A DNA stretch of 64,000 nt, taken from NCBI GenBank assembly GCA_006503475.1, contig RSEH01000188.1:29985-93984 (forward strand), in the 5' to 3' direction. Within the stretch, counting starts at the first letter, position 1, and each line of letters starts with the position of its first letter. This document shows, in pieces, positions 53,270 through 61,661 of the stretch. This stretch comes from Stentor roeselii. Its lineage: Eukaryota; Ciliophora; Heterotrichea; Heterotrichida; Stentoridae. A model generated the notes under the pieces. It did no database searches and was not told where the DNA came from. It was given only the letters and a program-made list of their open reading frames with translations. Made by a program: the position numbers and the translations under genes.

Positions 53270-54973
53270 ATGTCTTATGGAACAGCTGGAATTCACAATC
53301 TTCGAAACACTTGTTATATGAACTCAGGCCTTCAATGCCTTTGCCATTGCGAAGCTCTTTACACCCTTTTGTCCAGTTATTTCCCGAACACTCCAACACA
53401 TGTTTTTTCAGAATTTCAGGAAATCTTACGAAAAATGTGGAGCAGCTGTGAAATTATTGTCCCTTCTTCATTCAAAAGGGTATTTTCTTCTTATTTTAAA
53501 CAATTTGGAGGGTGTGACCAGCACGACTGTCAAGAATTTCTGAGTTTTCTTCTTGATCGTCTTCATGATGAGCTGAACAAGAACAAAAAAGCAGTTTTAA
53601 AAGTGAAACTTGATTCAAACTCTGAAAATTTATCTGAAAATGAACTGGCAGAGCTCTCTTGGGAGATACATAAGCAAAGAAACTCAAGTATTATCAGTGA
53701 TTTGATGTTCGGACAGTTCAAAAGTACTATTTTCTGTGATTTTCAGCATAAATCGTTGGTTTTTGACCCTTTTCTCATGGTTAGTCTTCCTATCGCCAGG
53801 GTTGAAGCCAGGACTTTTCAGTTTATTTTTTTTAAAAAGAACTTCAAGACACCTTGTTTTAAATGTGCCTTGCTCGGGAACACCCAAAGTACAGTTTCAG
53901 AGTTGGTTTCTTTTAGTTCAAGCGTTTTTGAAGTGCCTTCAGATCAACTTAAAGTCGCTTCTGCTGCTTTTGAGTTTTCGATGAAGGAGTTCCTTGGAAA
54001 TGATGTCGTCTTGGACTCTAATAGGGTTTACTTTGTTTATGAAGTTTTTAGTCCTTGGATCATCGTTGTTGACCAGAGAAAGAGGAAAATCGTTGAAAAT
54101 CATGCCAAAGGACCTTCTGTTGCATATTCTAGAGTTGTTTCTTTAACTGGAAGTGAAACTTTTCAGGATTTACATAGGTTGATTTACTCTTTTTTTAAGA
54201 AAGCGGATAAGGGATACTTGAAAGATCTGGAAAATGTTGTGGAAAATAATGGGAAAGAAGGTAATGGACTTTATAGTTTGATGTTTCTGAATGCGAATAA
54301 AAACTCTGAGTCCACCCCTTGTGAACTATGCCAGAAGTTCTGCCAAGACTGTATAATCCCATTCAACTCCTCAAACCTCAGTGAATCCCTTCGAGGTACT
54401 CAAAGACTCGAAGTTCTCTGGAGCAAGTCATTCAGTGAAGACGACCTGCGAATCTTCAAGTCATCTCTGACCCACCCATCATTTGACTACAGCCGAAAAT
54501 CTTTAGAAAATTTAAAAAAATCAGGAACAACTTTAAAAAAGTGTTTCGAAGAGTTTCAAACCGAAGAAAAACTTGAAAATTCCAACAAAATCTTCTGCAA
54601 GACCTGCAAAGAACTGAAAAACGGTTCAAAACAGATGAGTTTCTGGAGATTACCCAGGGTGTTAATAATTCACTTGAAAAGATTTAAACAGCTCCAGGGT
54701 GTTAAAGTGAAAGACAACCAGATGGTTCTTTTTGAAATAGAAGGACATGTCGTTAGAAGTAATGAGGAAGAAGCGGTTTATGATTTGTTTGCGGTTTCTA
54801 ATCATTATGGCGATATGAACTTCGGACACTACACCGCCTTTGCCTTGAATCATTTAAATGCCACCTGGTTTGAGTTTGATGATGAGAAAGTCGTGGAAGT
54901 CCCTGCAAGTCAAGTTGTTTCTTCTGCTGCTTATATTTTATTTTATCAGAAAAGAGAAATTTCAGCTAATTAA
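53270..54973 (+). CDS. Ubiquitin-specific protease (USP/UBP)
   Basis: The 567-residue protein has the USP catalytic core with Cys-box GIHNLRNTCYMNSGLQCL (Cys15, with Arg where Gly is usual) and, near the end, the His-box SNHYGDMNFGHYTAFALN. FGGCDQHDCQEFLSFLLDRLHDELN is the QQDAxEF equivalent. A zinc-type pair of CxxC motifs (CELCQKFCQDC and CKTCKEL) lies on either side of an insert at about 350-450, as in the USP4/15 subgroup. Catalytic Cys and His are present, so it should cleave ubiquitin chains. A C-rich island runs from about 54.31 to 54.56 kb. Its stop codon TAA (54971-54973) abuts the stop of the convergent NT-C2-like gene, with no spacer. Two telomere-like AGGGTGTTA words occur in its coding sequence. 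Confidence 0.93.
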   Translation: MSYGTAGIHNLRNTCYMNSGLQCLCHCEALYTLLSSYFPNTPTHVFSEFQEILRKMWSSCEIIVPSSFKRVFSSYFKQFGGCDQHDCQEFLSFLLDRLHDELNKNKKAVLKVKLDSNSENLSENELAELSWEIHKQRNSSIISDLMFGQFKSTIFCDFQHKSLVFDPFLMVSLPIARVEARTFQFIFFKKNFKTPCFKCALLGNTQSTVSELVSFSSSVFEVPSDQLKVASAAFEFSMKEFLGNDVVLDSNRVYFVYEVFSPWIIVVDQRKRKIVENHAKGPSVAYSRVVSLTGSETFQDLHRLIYSFFKKADKGYLKDLENVVENNGKEGNGLYSLMFLNANKNSESTPCELCQKFCQDCIIPFNSSNLSESLRGTQRLEVLWSKSFSEDDLRIFKSSLTHPSFDYSRKSLENLKKSGTTLKKCFEEFQTEEKLENSNKIFCKTCKELKNGSKQMSFWRLPRVLIIHLKRFKQLQGVKVKDNQMVLFEIEGHVVRSNEEEAVYDLFAVSNHYGDMNFGHYTAFALNHLNATWFEFDDEKVVEVPASQVVSSAAYILFYQKREISAN

Positions 54974-55753
54974 CTAAAAAGTCACACAGTTCACGCAGTT
55001 TCCCTTTTGACGAGTTGGCATAATGCCGTTTTTTAGCTCTATGTCTGTTATCATTGCACCTTTTGAACCCTCATTTGGAACTACTTCACTTTTGTCGCCT
55101 TTTGGATGGGCTATTGACTGGATGCGGTCTGCTGGTAATTCTTTGTATTCTTCTTCGCTGCTGGAACTTTCAGACCGAATATCTGATTCTTTAGGATTAA
55201 TAATAAACTCCGAGAATGACATCGACCTGAAATCTTCATTTTGTGTTCTTGACTCCAGTTCAAACTCATTATTAGTTTTCGACTGTTTCTTAGAGCTAGA
55301 AGCTTTCGAAACCCTTTGCATTTCTTCTGAATGTAAAAGACTGATGCCAAGACTAATACACAAAACAGCAGTTTTATCTGAAGCCACCGCCAAATTCAGC
55401 TCTCTCTTCTTAATAGGACTTTTAAGAGACGGTAAATGACTCAAGTCAATGGCCAAATTTCCGATGATGCTCTGAGTCTTATTAAGACAAACCGTGATTT
55501 TTAATGACTTTTTCGAGTACTTCGACCCTTTTTTGACAAGTTTAATCGATCCAGATAGTTTACTATCAAAAAAAGCGTGACTCGTGGAAATCGAGTAAAG
55601 CACAGGATTTGTTGATTTAATTAAACTCTTGCCACTTCTCGCTTCCACAACTAATTCGCAGTCCTCTGCCAGTTTAGCCTGAAGATAATGAATTTCCAGG
55701 TCAATCTGGTATTTATCCCTAAATTTTAAGCCTGCTTCTACTTGCGAGGTCAT
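54974..55753 (-). CDS. NT-C2-like protein with C-terminal CaaX motif
   Basis: The 259-residue protein has an N-terminal beta-rich region of about 150 residues (KYQIDLEIHYLQAKLAEDCELVVEARSGKS, SGSIKLVKKGSKYSKKSLKITVCLNKTQSIIGNLAIDLSHLP). Its alternating strands resemble the NT-C2 domain of the EHBP1/EEIG1 group. An acidic, Ser-rich disordered part follows, and the protein ends CVNCVTF. The last four residues, CVTF, fit a prenylation CaaX box, with a second Cys three residues upstream that could be palmitoylated. This suggests membrane attachment. The C2-like assignment is from pattern only. Its ATG lies 99 bp from the divergent TSNAXIP1-like gene, and its stop touches the USP stop. Confidence 0.7.
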   Translation of the reverse strand: MTSQVEAGLKFRDKYQIDLEIHYLQAKLAEDCELVVEARSGKSLIKSTNPVLYSISTSHAFFDSKLSGSIKLVKKGSKYSKKSLKITVCLNKTQSIIGNLAIDLSHLPSLKSPIKKRELNLAVASDKTAVLCISLGISLLHSEEMQRVSKASSSKKQSKTNNEFELESRTQNEDFRSMSFSEFIINPKESDIRSESSSSEEEYKELPADRIQSIAHPKGDKSEVVPNEGSKGAMITDIELKNGIMPTRQKGNCVNCVTF

Positions 55754-55852
55754 TTATGAGAAATCAATTCAAGAATATCTAAAATTTTTTCTAAGTAAAT
55801 CGAAAAGTAAATCGAAATAAGAATTAACTTAAATGCAACAAAGAAGTTTATT

Positions 55853-58800
55853 ATGAACATTTATTTAGACCATCAAGAAATAGTCTCAGAGCCATCTTCG
55901 AACAATATCATCAAATCTTACCTGGAAAAAAACAGAGGTACTACAAAATCCAGTCTTAACACCCGGATTTCTCTTCGTCCAAAAGAAATTCTCAATGAAA
56001 GTCAAGTCCCAATCGACACTGACCCTTACTTGACCCGTCATCGTTCACATATAATAAAATCAAGAATTTCAACCGACAAGTCAAAAACCCGTCAAATAAA
56101 AATCGCGAGAGACGTTTCAAGTTACCTCGACTCAAGCATCTTATCATCAATAAACAAAACTCATCAACATCTCTCAGAAGACCTTCAATTTTTCCCATCA
56201 ACAAAGGAAAAACCAGTGAATTTTCCCCTTTCAACTGATTTAAACACATTAAAATCAAATCTTTCCAATAGAGACTTGCTGATATGGTCAAGTTTCGGTT
56301 TAAATTCTGAGAAATTTCATGAATTTTCAGAAGAATTCAGTCTTTTAGGCATCTCGAAACCTTTTCAAATGCTAAATCAAGCTGAACACGGCGGGCCTTC
56401 GAATAGAAAAGAAGCTCAACTGCTGGGCAACTGGCTTAGCTTTATGCTGCAAAAGAACTTAAACAGCAAAGTTTCAAGCAAAGCTGAACTTATCGACGCA
56501 GCGCAAGTCATCTACACGACTTGCTTAAAAGAAATTTTAAGACAGGTCTCAGCTCATTGCGTTGAAAGAGCTGAAGTTTTACAAAGGGTCTGGAAAGCTT
56601 ATTTTACAATCATGGTCAAAACTATCAAAATCCACCAGAAGAGTAAACTTTCAATGGAAAAAAAACTGGAAAATGAACTTTTAATGGCGAAAGCTGAGAT
56701 TTCTAAAGAAAATGCCAAGTTTGAAGCGATTCTTCTTCAAAAAAACGAAGAATTATTAGAAAAAAATTTGAAAATTTCAACGCAACAGGATAAAATTGAG
56801 AGGATGTCTTTGAAAGTAGAAGAATTGAAACATCGAATGTTTATCCTTCAGATGAAATACAGTAAAGACCGTATTCGTCTATTGACACTTGAAGATGAAT
56901 ACAGGAATCTCAGAGAAATTCAAAAAATTGTTTTAGAAGAAATTGACGAGGACCTCCCAGGGATAAAAAAAGTCCAAACCAAGCAAAAAATCCGTTTTCG
57001 AGAATTAAGCAAAATCTTCATGACCGACCCGCTTTGTGGCAACTTGGCAGAAGTAAAAGTCCCTAAAGTCCCCAGGGCAGAAGTCAGGTCTTTAATGGAA
57101 CTCGAAAAAATCGACTTGGAAAACAAGATAAAAATGCATGAAATTCAAGAAAAAATCGAAGAAACTGCTGAAGAACTAAAAGAAATCGCTTTAGACACTC
57201 GTGATCTTGCTATTCCTGTTGACATCTCTTGCCAGACTAAGTTAAAACACTTTAGAATTCCTACAGTTGATGTTATTTTTGAACAGCATTTGCCGCAGGA
57301 CTTGAAGTTGATGGAAAAACTGCTGGAGGACAGGCTGAGGTCGGAAAATATTGAACAGAAAGATTTGGACATGTTTTTCGGGCAGACCTTGGAAGACTTA
57401 AGGTTTGAGTCTTCGGATATTAACCTTGAGCTTAATGAGGCGAAATTTAATGAAAAGATCTTGAAAGAAGTCAGTGATGAGAAAAAAAGATCGCTTAAAA
57501 CAGTTGTTAAGAAAATTACAAGTACTGTTGTTTTTCATAGTCAACTTACTATTAAGAAACTTAAAGAAAGGTTTGAGGAAAGTGTTTCACAGTCAAATCT
57601 TACAAGAAATGATAGTTTAAAACTCAGGAAACAGGTATTTTTAACTTTTAAAGAAAATATGATCTTGAAGGAAGAAATCGCCAAGTTGAAGGAACAGAAT
57701 GAAAAACTTACTAAATCGAAAAAAACTAGAAAGGTCTTCAAACGAGCGACGAAAACGGCGAAAAAGAAAACTATGTTCAAGGAATTTAATTTTAATCAAA
57801 GAGTCAGGCTTTTAAAAAAGGATTCGATTTCACCTGCTGAAGCTATTTTTCAGAGTATTATGGTTAAAAAAGATATGAAATTGAAAGTTAAAATTAGAAG
57901 TGTTACACTTGTGAAAATCATCAACTCGCTTATTTCTGATTATTCAGCTCAAATAAAAGAAGACCTAATCCCTCAAACCCAGCCATTATTTATCTACATC
58001 TACGACTACTTCTCCACAAAACACGGAGGTATAAAAAAAGTTCTAGAATCCAAATACAAGCAAATGTTAACAGCCTGTTACTACCACAAAAACATTCCAA
58101 GCATCAAACTTTTCTGTCGTTTTTTAGGTTTATTCGAGCCTCTCGAAATCGAATTTTTCAGGACCTACATTTCAATCTTAGAACTTCTCTCAAAGTTCTC
58201 TAGAATCGGAATCGACATTCCAACAAATGAAACCGAAGATCAACTAATTCCAGCAATTCGGTGCTTTGAAGTGATTTCTTACTACTTCAAAGGAAAGTTC
58301 TCAGACAGTGAAACCCTTTCAATAAAAAACGACATGGCAAGAATAACAAAACCTTGTCCAAAGTGCATAAATTCAGGAGTAGTTGAAAAGATTGAACTTG
58401 TTCTCTTTATCATTCAGTACTACAGAAATTTCTTAAAACTTTCAATAAATAAAGTCAAGGAACTCTTTGAAGCCGCTGATTTAAACAATGATAAATTTTT
58501 ACAGTTTGAAGAATTTGACTTGTTGTTCAGGTCGATTGAGCCGAAGAAGTACTCAGAAGACTTATCAAAGAATTATTTTCAGTCGTATTCAGATTTGATT
58601 GCAGAGGTTAATGGAGAAAATTTTCCTGCTATTTCTTATGACAAGTTTTCGATTTTTTCATTGGAAAAAGATGTTTTTGCTAAGAAAGAACAGGATTTGT
58701 TTGTTGGTCCTGCCAGTTCTGCTGAGATTCAAAAGAAACTTTCTGAGTTGCAGGGAAAGGCAAAGGATGTCGTCAAAGAGTTGAAGTGGAGACTTGTCAA

Positions 58801-59113
58801 GTCGAGGAAAGGAACTTTTAACTTCATGCAAATGATTGAAGTGCTTGGAAAAAAACTTGATGATAATGAATTTACAAGGTCTGTTTATATTGCTTATTTA
58901 CTTATTAATGAAGAAAGCAAGAGAAGACTTGTTGACTCAGTCATTGAACAGGAGTTGCCGTTTTTTACTCAGACTTTTCATAGAGCGAAAATCGAGTTTA
59001 ATGCGAAAAAAGCTAATATCAAGGAATTGAGGAAACAAATTACTTGGAAGAAGTCGATTGAAAGCTTGAGTGACTGGGGTGATGAAAAGGAGAGTAAAGA
59101 TGAGGTTAGTTAA
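55853..59113 (+). CDS. Axonemal-type coiled-coil protein, TSNAXIP1_N-like with EF-hand
   Basis: The 1086-residue protein has a basic disordered start. The region at about 195-265 is LGNWLSFMLQKNLNSK...AAQVIYTTCLKEILRQVSAHCVERAEVLQRVWKAYFTIM. This IYTTCLKEIIRQVS.HC.ERxxLL pattern is found in the TSNAXIP1 N-terminal family and, more loosely, in axonemal dynein light chain p28. Long coiled coils run from about 265 to 400 and 405-470, with charged helices at about 560-640. The C-terminal third is helical and includes one clear EF-hand, DLNNDKFLQFEEF (about residue 878). No enzyme motif is visible. The family is linked to sperm and cilia, so a ciliary role is likely. An insertion into another coiled-coil family is the alternative. 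Confidence 0.65.
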   Translation: MNIYLDHQEIVSEPSSNNIIKSYLEKNRGTTKSSLNTRISLRPKEILNESQVPIDTDPYLTRHRSHIIKSRISTDKSKTRQIKIARDVSSYLDSSILSSINKTHQHLSEDLQFFPSTKEKPVNFPLSTDLNTLKSNLSNRDLLIWSSFGLNSEKFHEFSEEFSLLGISKPFQMLNQAEHGGPSNRKEAQLLGNWLSFMLQKNLNSKVSSKAELIDAAQVIYTTCLKEILRQVSAHCVERAEVLQRVWKAYFTIMVKTIKIHQKSKLSMEKKLENELLMAKAEISKENAKFEAILLQKNEELLEKNLKISTQQDKIERMSLKVEELKHRMFILQMKYSKDRIRLLTLEDEYRNLREIQKIVLEEIDEDLPGIKKVQTKQKIRFRELSKIFMTDPLCGNLAEVKVPKVPRAEVRSLMELEKIDLENKIKMHEIQEKIEETAEELKEIALDTRDLAIPVDISCQTKLKHFRIPTVDVIFEQHLPQDLKLMEKLLEDRLRSENIEQKDLDMFFGQTLEDLRFESSDINLELNEAKFNEKILKEVSDEKKRSLKTVVKKITSTVVFHSQLTIKKLKERFEESVSQSNLTRNDSLKLRKQVFLTFKENMILKEEIAKLKEQNEKLTKSKKTRKVFKRATKTAKKKTMFKEFNFNQRVRLLKKDSISPAEAIFQSIMVKKDMKLKVKIRSVTLVKIINSLISDYSAQIKEDLIPQTQPLFIYIYDYFSTKHGGIKKVLESKYKQMLTACYYHKNIPSIKLFCRFLGLFEPLEIEFFRTYISILELLSKFSRIGIDIPTNETEDQLIPAIRCFEVISYYFKGKFSDSETLSIKNDMARITKPCPKCINSGVVEKIELVLFIIQYYRNFLKLSINKVKELFEAADLNNDKFLQFEEFDLLFRSIEPKKYSEDLSKNYFQSYSDLIAEVNGENFPAISYDKFSIFSLEKDVFAKKEQDLFVGPASSAEIQKKLSELQGKAKDVVKELKWRLVKSRKGTFNFMQMIEVLGKKLDDNEFTRSVYIAYLLINEESKRRLVDSVIEQELPFFTQTFHRAKIEFNAKKANIKELRKQITWKKSIESLSDWGDEKESKDEVS

Positions 59114-59280
59114 ATGATATATTTTTTATCATAAGTAAGAAGTTTTAGCCTTATTTGAATTAAGAAACTTAACCTTCAAAGATATAAGTAAAAAAATTTA
59201 ATTATTTATAACAATAATTTACTATCATAAATATCAATTCACTATCAAAACTTTACCTTTTTAATTATTCAATAAATCAG

Positions 59281-59838
59281 ATGTCATCCCGAAGAGTTTA
59301 CTTTTCACATGACTACAGCTTAAACGAGTCAACTTTAATCCCTGACAAAATCCGAGATTCTTCTTTCCACCGAGAAAAACTAATGAAAGTAAAACCTTCA
59401 TCAAGATATGGAAAATATTTCGATTCATCTCCTTATACAAACTACTCAAAAGTTAAAAGAATTCTTGGTCTTAGTGATTCTAAATACTCGGCTTTGTCCA
59501 GCTATAGACATTTGAAACTCCCTTCAGATAAGACTTTTAAAAAACCATTCAGAGATGTTTCTCTTTTGTTTCCTATGAAAAAGTACAGCATCCTTCCAAA
59601 ACTCAAACATTTTTCAGATGATAGAGAAAACTCTGAACTTGGAATAAGAGAACCGATTAATTTGGATCAATTCATGGGAAATCAAATGGATTTTAAAGGA
59701 AATCGGATGGAATTTAATGAAAATCAGATGGATTTTAAAGAAAATCAGAAGATGAGTAGTCATAGAAAGATTGTTATTTCGAAACATTTTCACCAGAATT
59801 GTGAAAGGGGAAGGTCTATGATTGAAGACTACTTTTAA
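59281..59838 (+). CDS. Small protein with internal 8-residue repeats, unknown
   Basis: The 185-residue product is basic with many Tyr, Ser, Lys and Phe residues. Three to four repeats of about 8 residues occur near residues 130-158 (NQMDFKG, NRMEFNE, NQMDFKE, NQKM), encoded by about 24-nt DNA repeats (59678-59753). No family is recognised; no membrane segment is visible. The 90 nt before the ATG (59191-59280) have 12 C and 1 G, consistent with an active 5' flank. Confidence 0.65.
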   Translation: MSSRRVYFSHDYSLNESTLIPDKIRDSSFHREKLMKVKPSSRYGKYFDSSPYTNYSKVKRILGLSDSKYSALSSYRHLKLPSDKTFKKPFRDVSLLFPMKKYSILPKLKHFSDDRENSELGIREPINLDQFMGNQMDFKGNRMEFNENQMDFKENQKMSSHRKIVISKHFHQNCERGRSMIEDYF

Positions 59839-59964
59839 TCAAATTTCTGTTAATCTTTAAAGTTTAGAGACACAAATAAAAAAAAATCCATACCCTCATA
59901 AAAAATACAATAAAAGATCTTAAATCCAAAAAAAAACTATCCTTCAGTAATCTAATTCTAAAAC

Positions 59965-60449
59965 TTAGTTATGCTTATCCTTCTTCTTCCCCTCACCCTT
60001 GAAACCATCTTTTCCTTGTGGCGCTTTAGGTTTCGCTGAATCATTTCCCTTCGGCTTATTGTTTTCCTGCTGTGCCTTGTTTTTGAAATCAGCTTGACCC
60101 TTATTCTTATTCGAATCCTGAGACTTTGGCTTCTGACCTTCTTGAGGTCTCACATCTTTCGACTGTTTAAAATCTTGTGGCTTTCCCTTGTTGCTTCCTT
60201 CAACTGGCTTGTTTTGACCAGCATTTTGATTTCCTTTAACATTTTGAGGATTTCCTTTGTTTGCAGAAGGGGCAGGCTTTGATCCTTCTGGTTTTTCTTG
60301 ATTTGATGCAACTGGCTTCTTTTGGCTGGGATTTGATTTGGTTTGGTTGACTTGAGGCTTGTTTTGATTTATTGATGGCTTTTTCTGAACTTCTGAGGTG
60401 GCTTTGACATCTTTTTTTTTCGGAAGTGAATCTGAGTCGCTCTCATCAT

Positions 60450-60489
<40 letters not shown>

Positions 60490-61011
60490 ATCGTCATCAT
60501 CATCATCATCATCATCATCACTATCCTTATCCTGCACTTGAGGCTTCGCTTGAGCCTGAGGTTTATTCTGAGTCTTATCTTGAGCGGTTTTCGGCTGAGG
60601 TAGATCAGAGTCGCTTTCCTCAACACTTTCCTCTTCACTATCACTGCCCTGCAGATCACCTTCCACAGCTTCATCACTGTCAGACTCAGGCTGGATCATG
60701 GCCGACCTTGCAAGACTTTGTGACTCGGCAGGTTCGAAGTAGCCAAGAACTGAAACTTCGCCTTTGCCTTCAACGGAAAGAACTCCTCCCTTGATGACTT
60801 CGAAGTAAAGGTCTAAGTTCGACGTCGACTTTGATGAGTCGAGGTGAGCCAGAGGGAACTTGTCCTTTCCGAATGTTATGAATAATGTTGCTGTTCCTTC
60901 TGAGGCAGTTTTGTGAAAGACAGCGTGAGACACGTGAAGAAGCTCGCCTGTCTTGGCTGCTGACTTCAAGTCGTATTGCTTTCCACTACTAACAGAGCAG
61001 GCCCAGAACAT
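59965..61011 (-). CDS. Nucleoplasmin-like (NPL) acidic nucleolar protein, HD2/FKBP type
   Basis: The 348-residue protein begins with an NPL domain (about 1-95): MFWACSVSSGKQYDLK, LLHVSHAVF, ATLFITFGKDKFPLAHLDSS, LDLYFEVIKGGVLSVEGKGEVSVLGYF. This resembles the N terminus of plant HD2 proteins and of nucleolar FKBPs. An acidic region follows with a run of about 25 consecutive Asp codons (60445-60519), flanked by SDSDEA and ESDSDSL. The C-terminal half is a Lys/Gln/Asn/Pro-rich, highly repetitive tail (NKPQVNQ, NKGNPQ, GQNKP, KGKPQD). Acidic tracts and NPL pentamers bind histones and act in the nucleolus. Histone chaperone or ribosomal assembly is the likely role. There is no FKBP domain, so it is not an isomerase. 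The pure-Asp tract is a GAC/GAT microsatellite likely to vary in length. Confidence 0.82.
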
Positions 61012-61661
61012 TATAAATGGATTCTAGAAACTGGGTTTGATGAAAGTCATGAAATTATTTTTTAAGGGATTGTAGGGATTGGATAATGATTTTAGTGGGA
61101 ATTAGATTTTTTTAATTTAGAAGGTAAATTTTTTGTGGTTTTTAGAGGATTTTGGATTATGGGGATTTTTTGGAATTATTTTAATGGATTAGGATTTTAG
61201 AATTATCGATTGTTAGATGGTTTTAGGGATCTTTGGGGTTATTTTAGGGTTTTGATGTTATGAAACAATAAGTTTTATGATAAAAAAGATATATAAGATC
61301 AAAGTGATTAAATTTCAAATATGTTGAATTCAAATACTTTTAGTTATTTTATTAAACAAGATTGTTAGTTTAAGATGCTTCTAATATATAGTTCGCTGAG
61401 TATTTTTATCTACAATAATTACTTCAATACAGTTTTAATAAATTCAATATTTCAAACCACCTAGACTTTGATCCTCTAGGCTACTTTTGAGAATAAATCA
61501 CATAAAAATACTAAGCAATACTTCAAAACAGAAAAATATTTTTCTATAACCAAAATCCAGCAACTCTTTTATTATCCAGCATTTCAACTTGACTCAAACT
61601 TCTATAAAATTCTCAAAAAATTCCAATACCAAACTTCGAAAATTCAAGTAATATTAATAAA
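61012..61661. promoter_or_regulatory. Divergent intergenic region NPL/MFS
   Basis: A 650-bp gap between divergent genes. The NPL-proximal 250 nt on the plus strand are G/T-rich (many TTAGGG-like and GGGATT words) with few C, giving a C/A-rich coding strand. The MFS-proximal end is C/A-rich and G-poor on its coding strand. No open frame or RNA gene was recognised. Confidence 0.5.
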
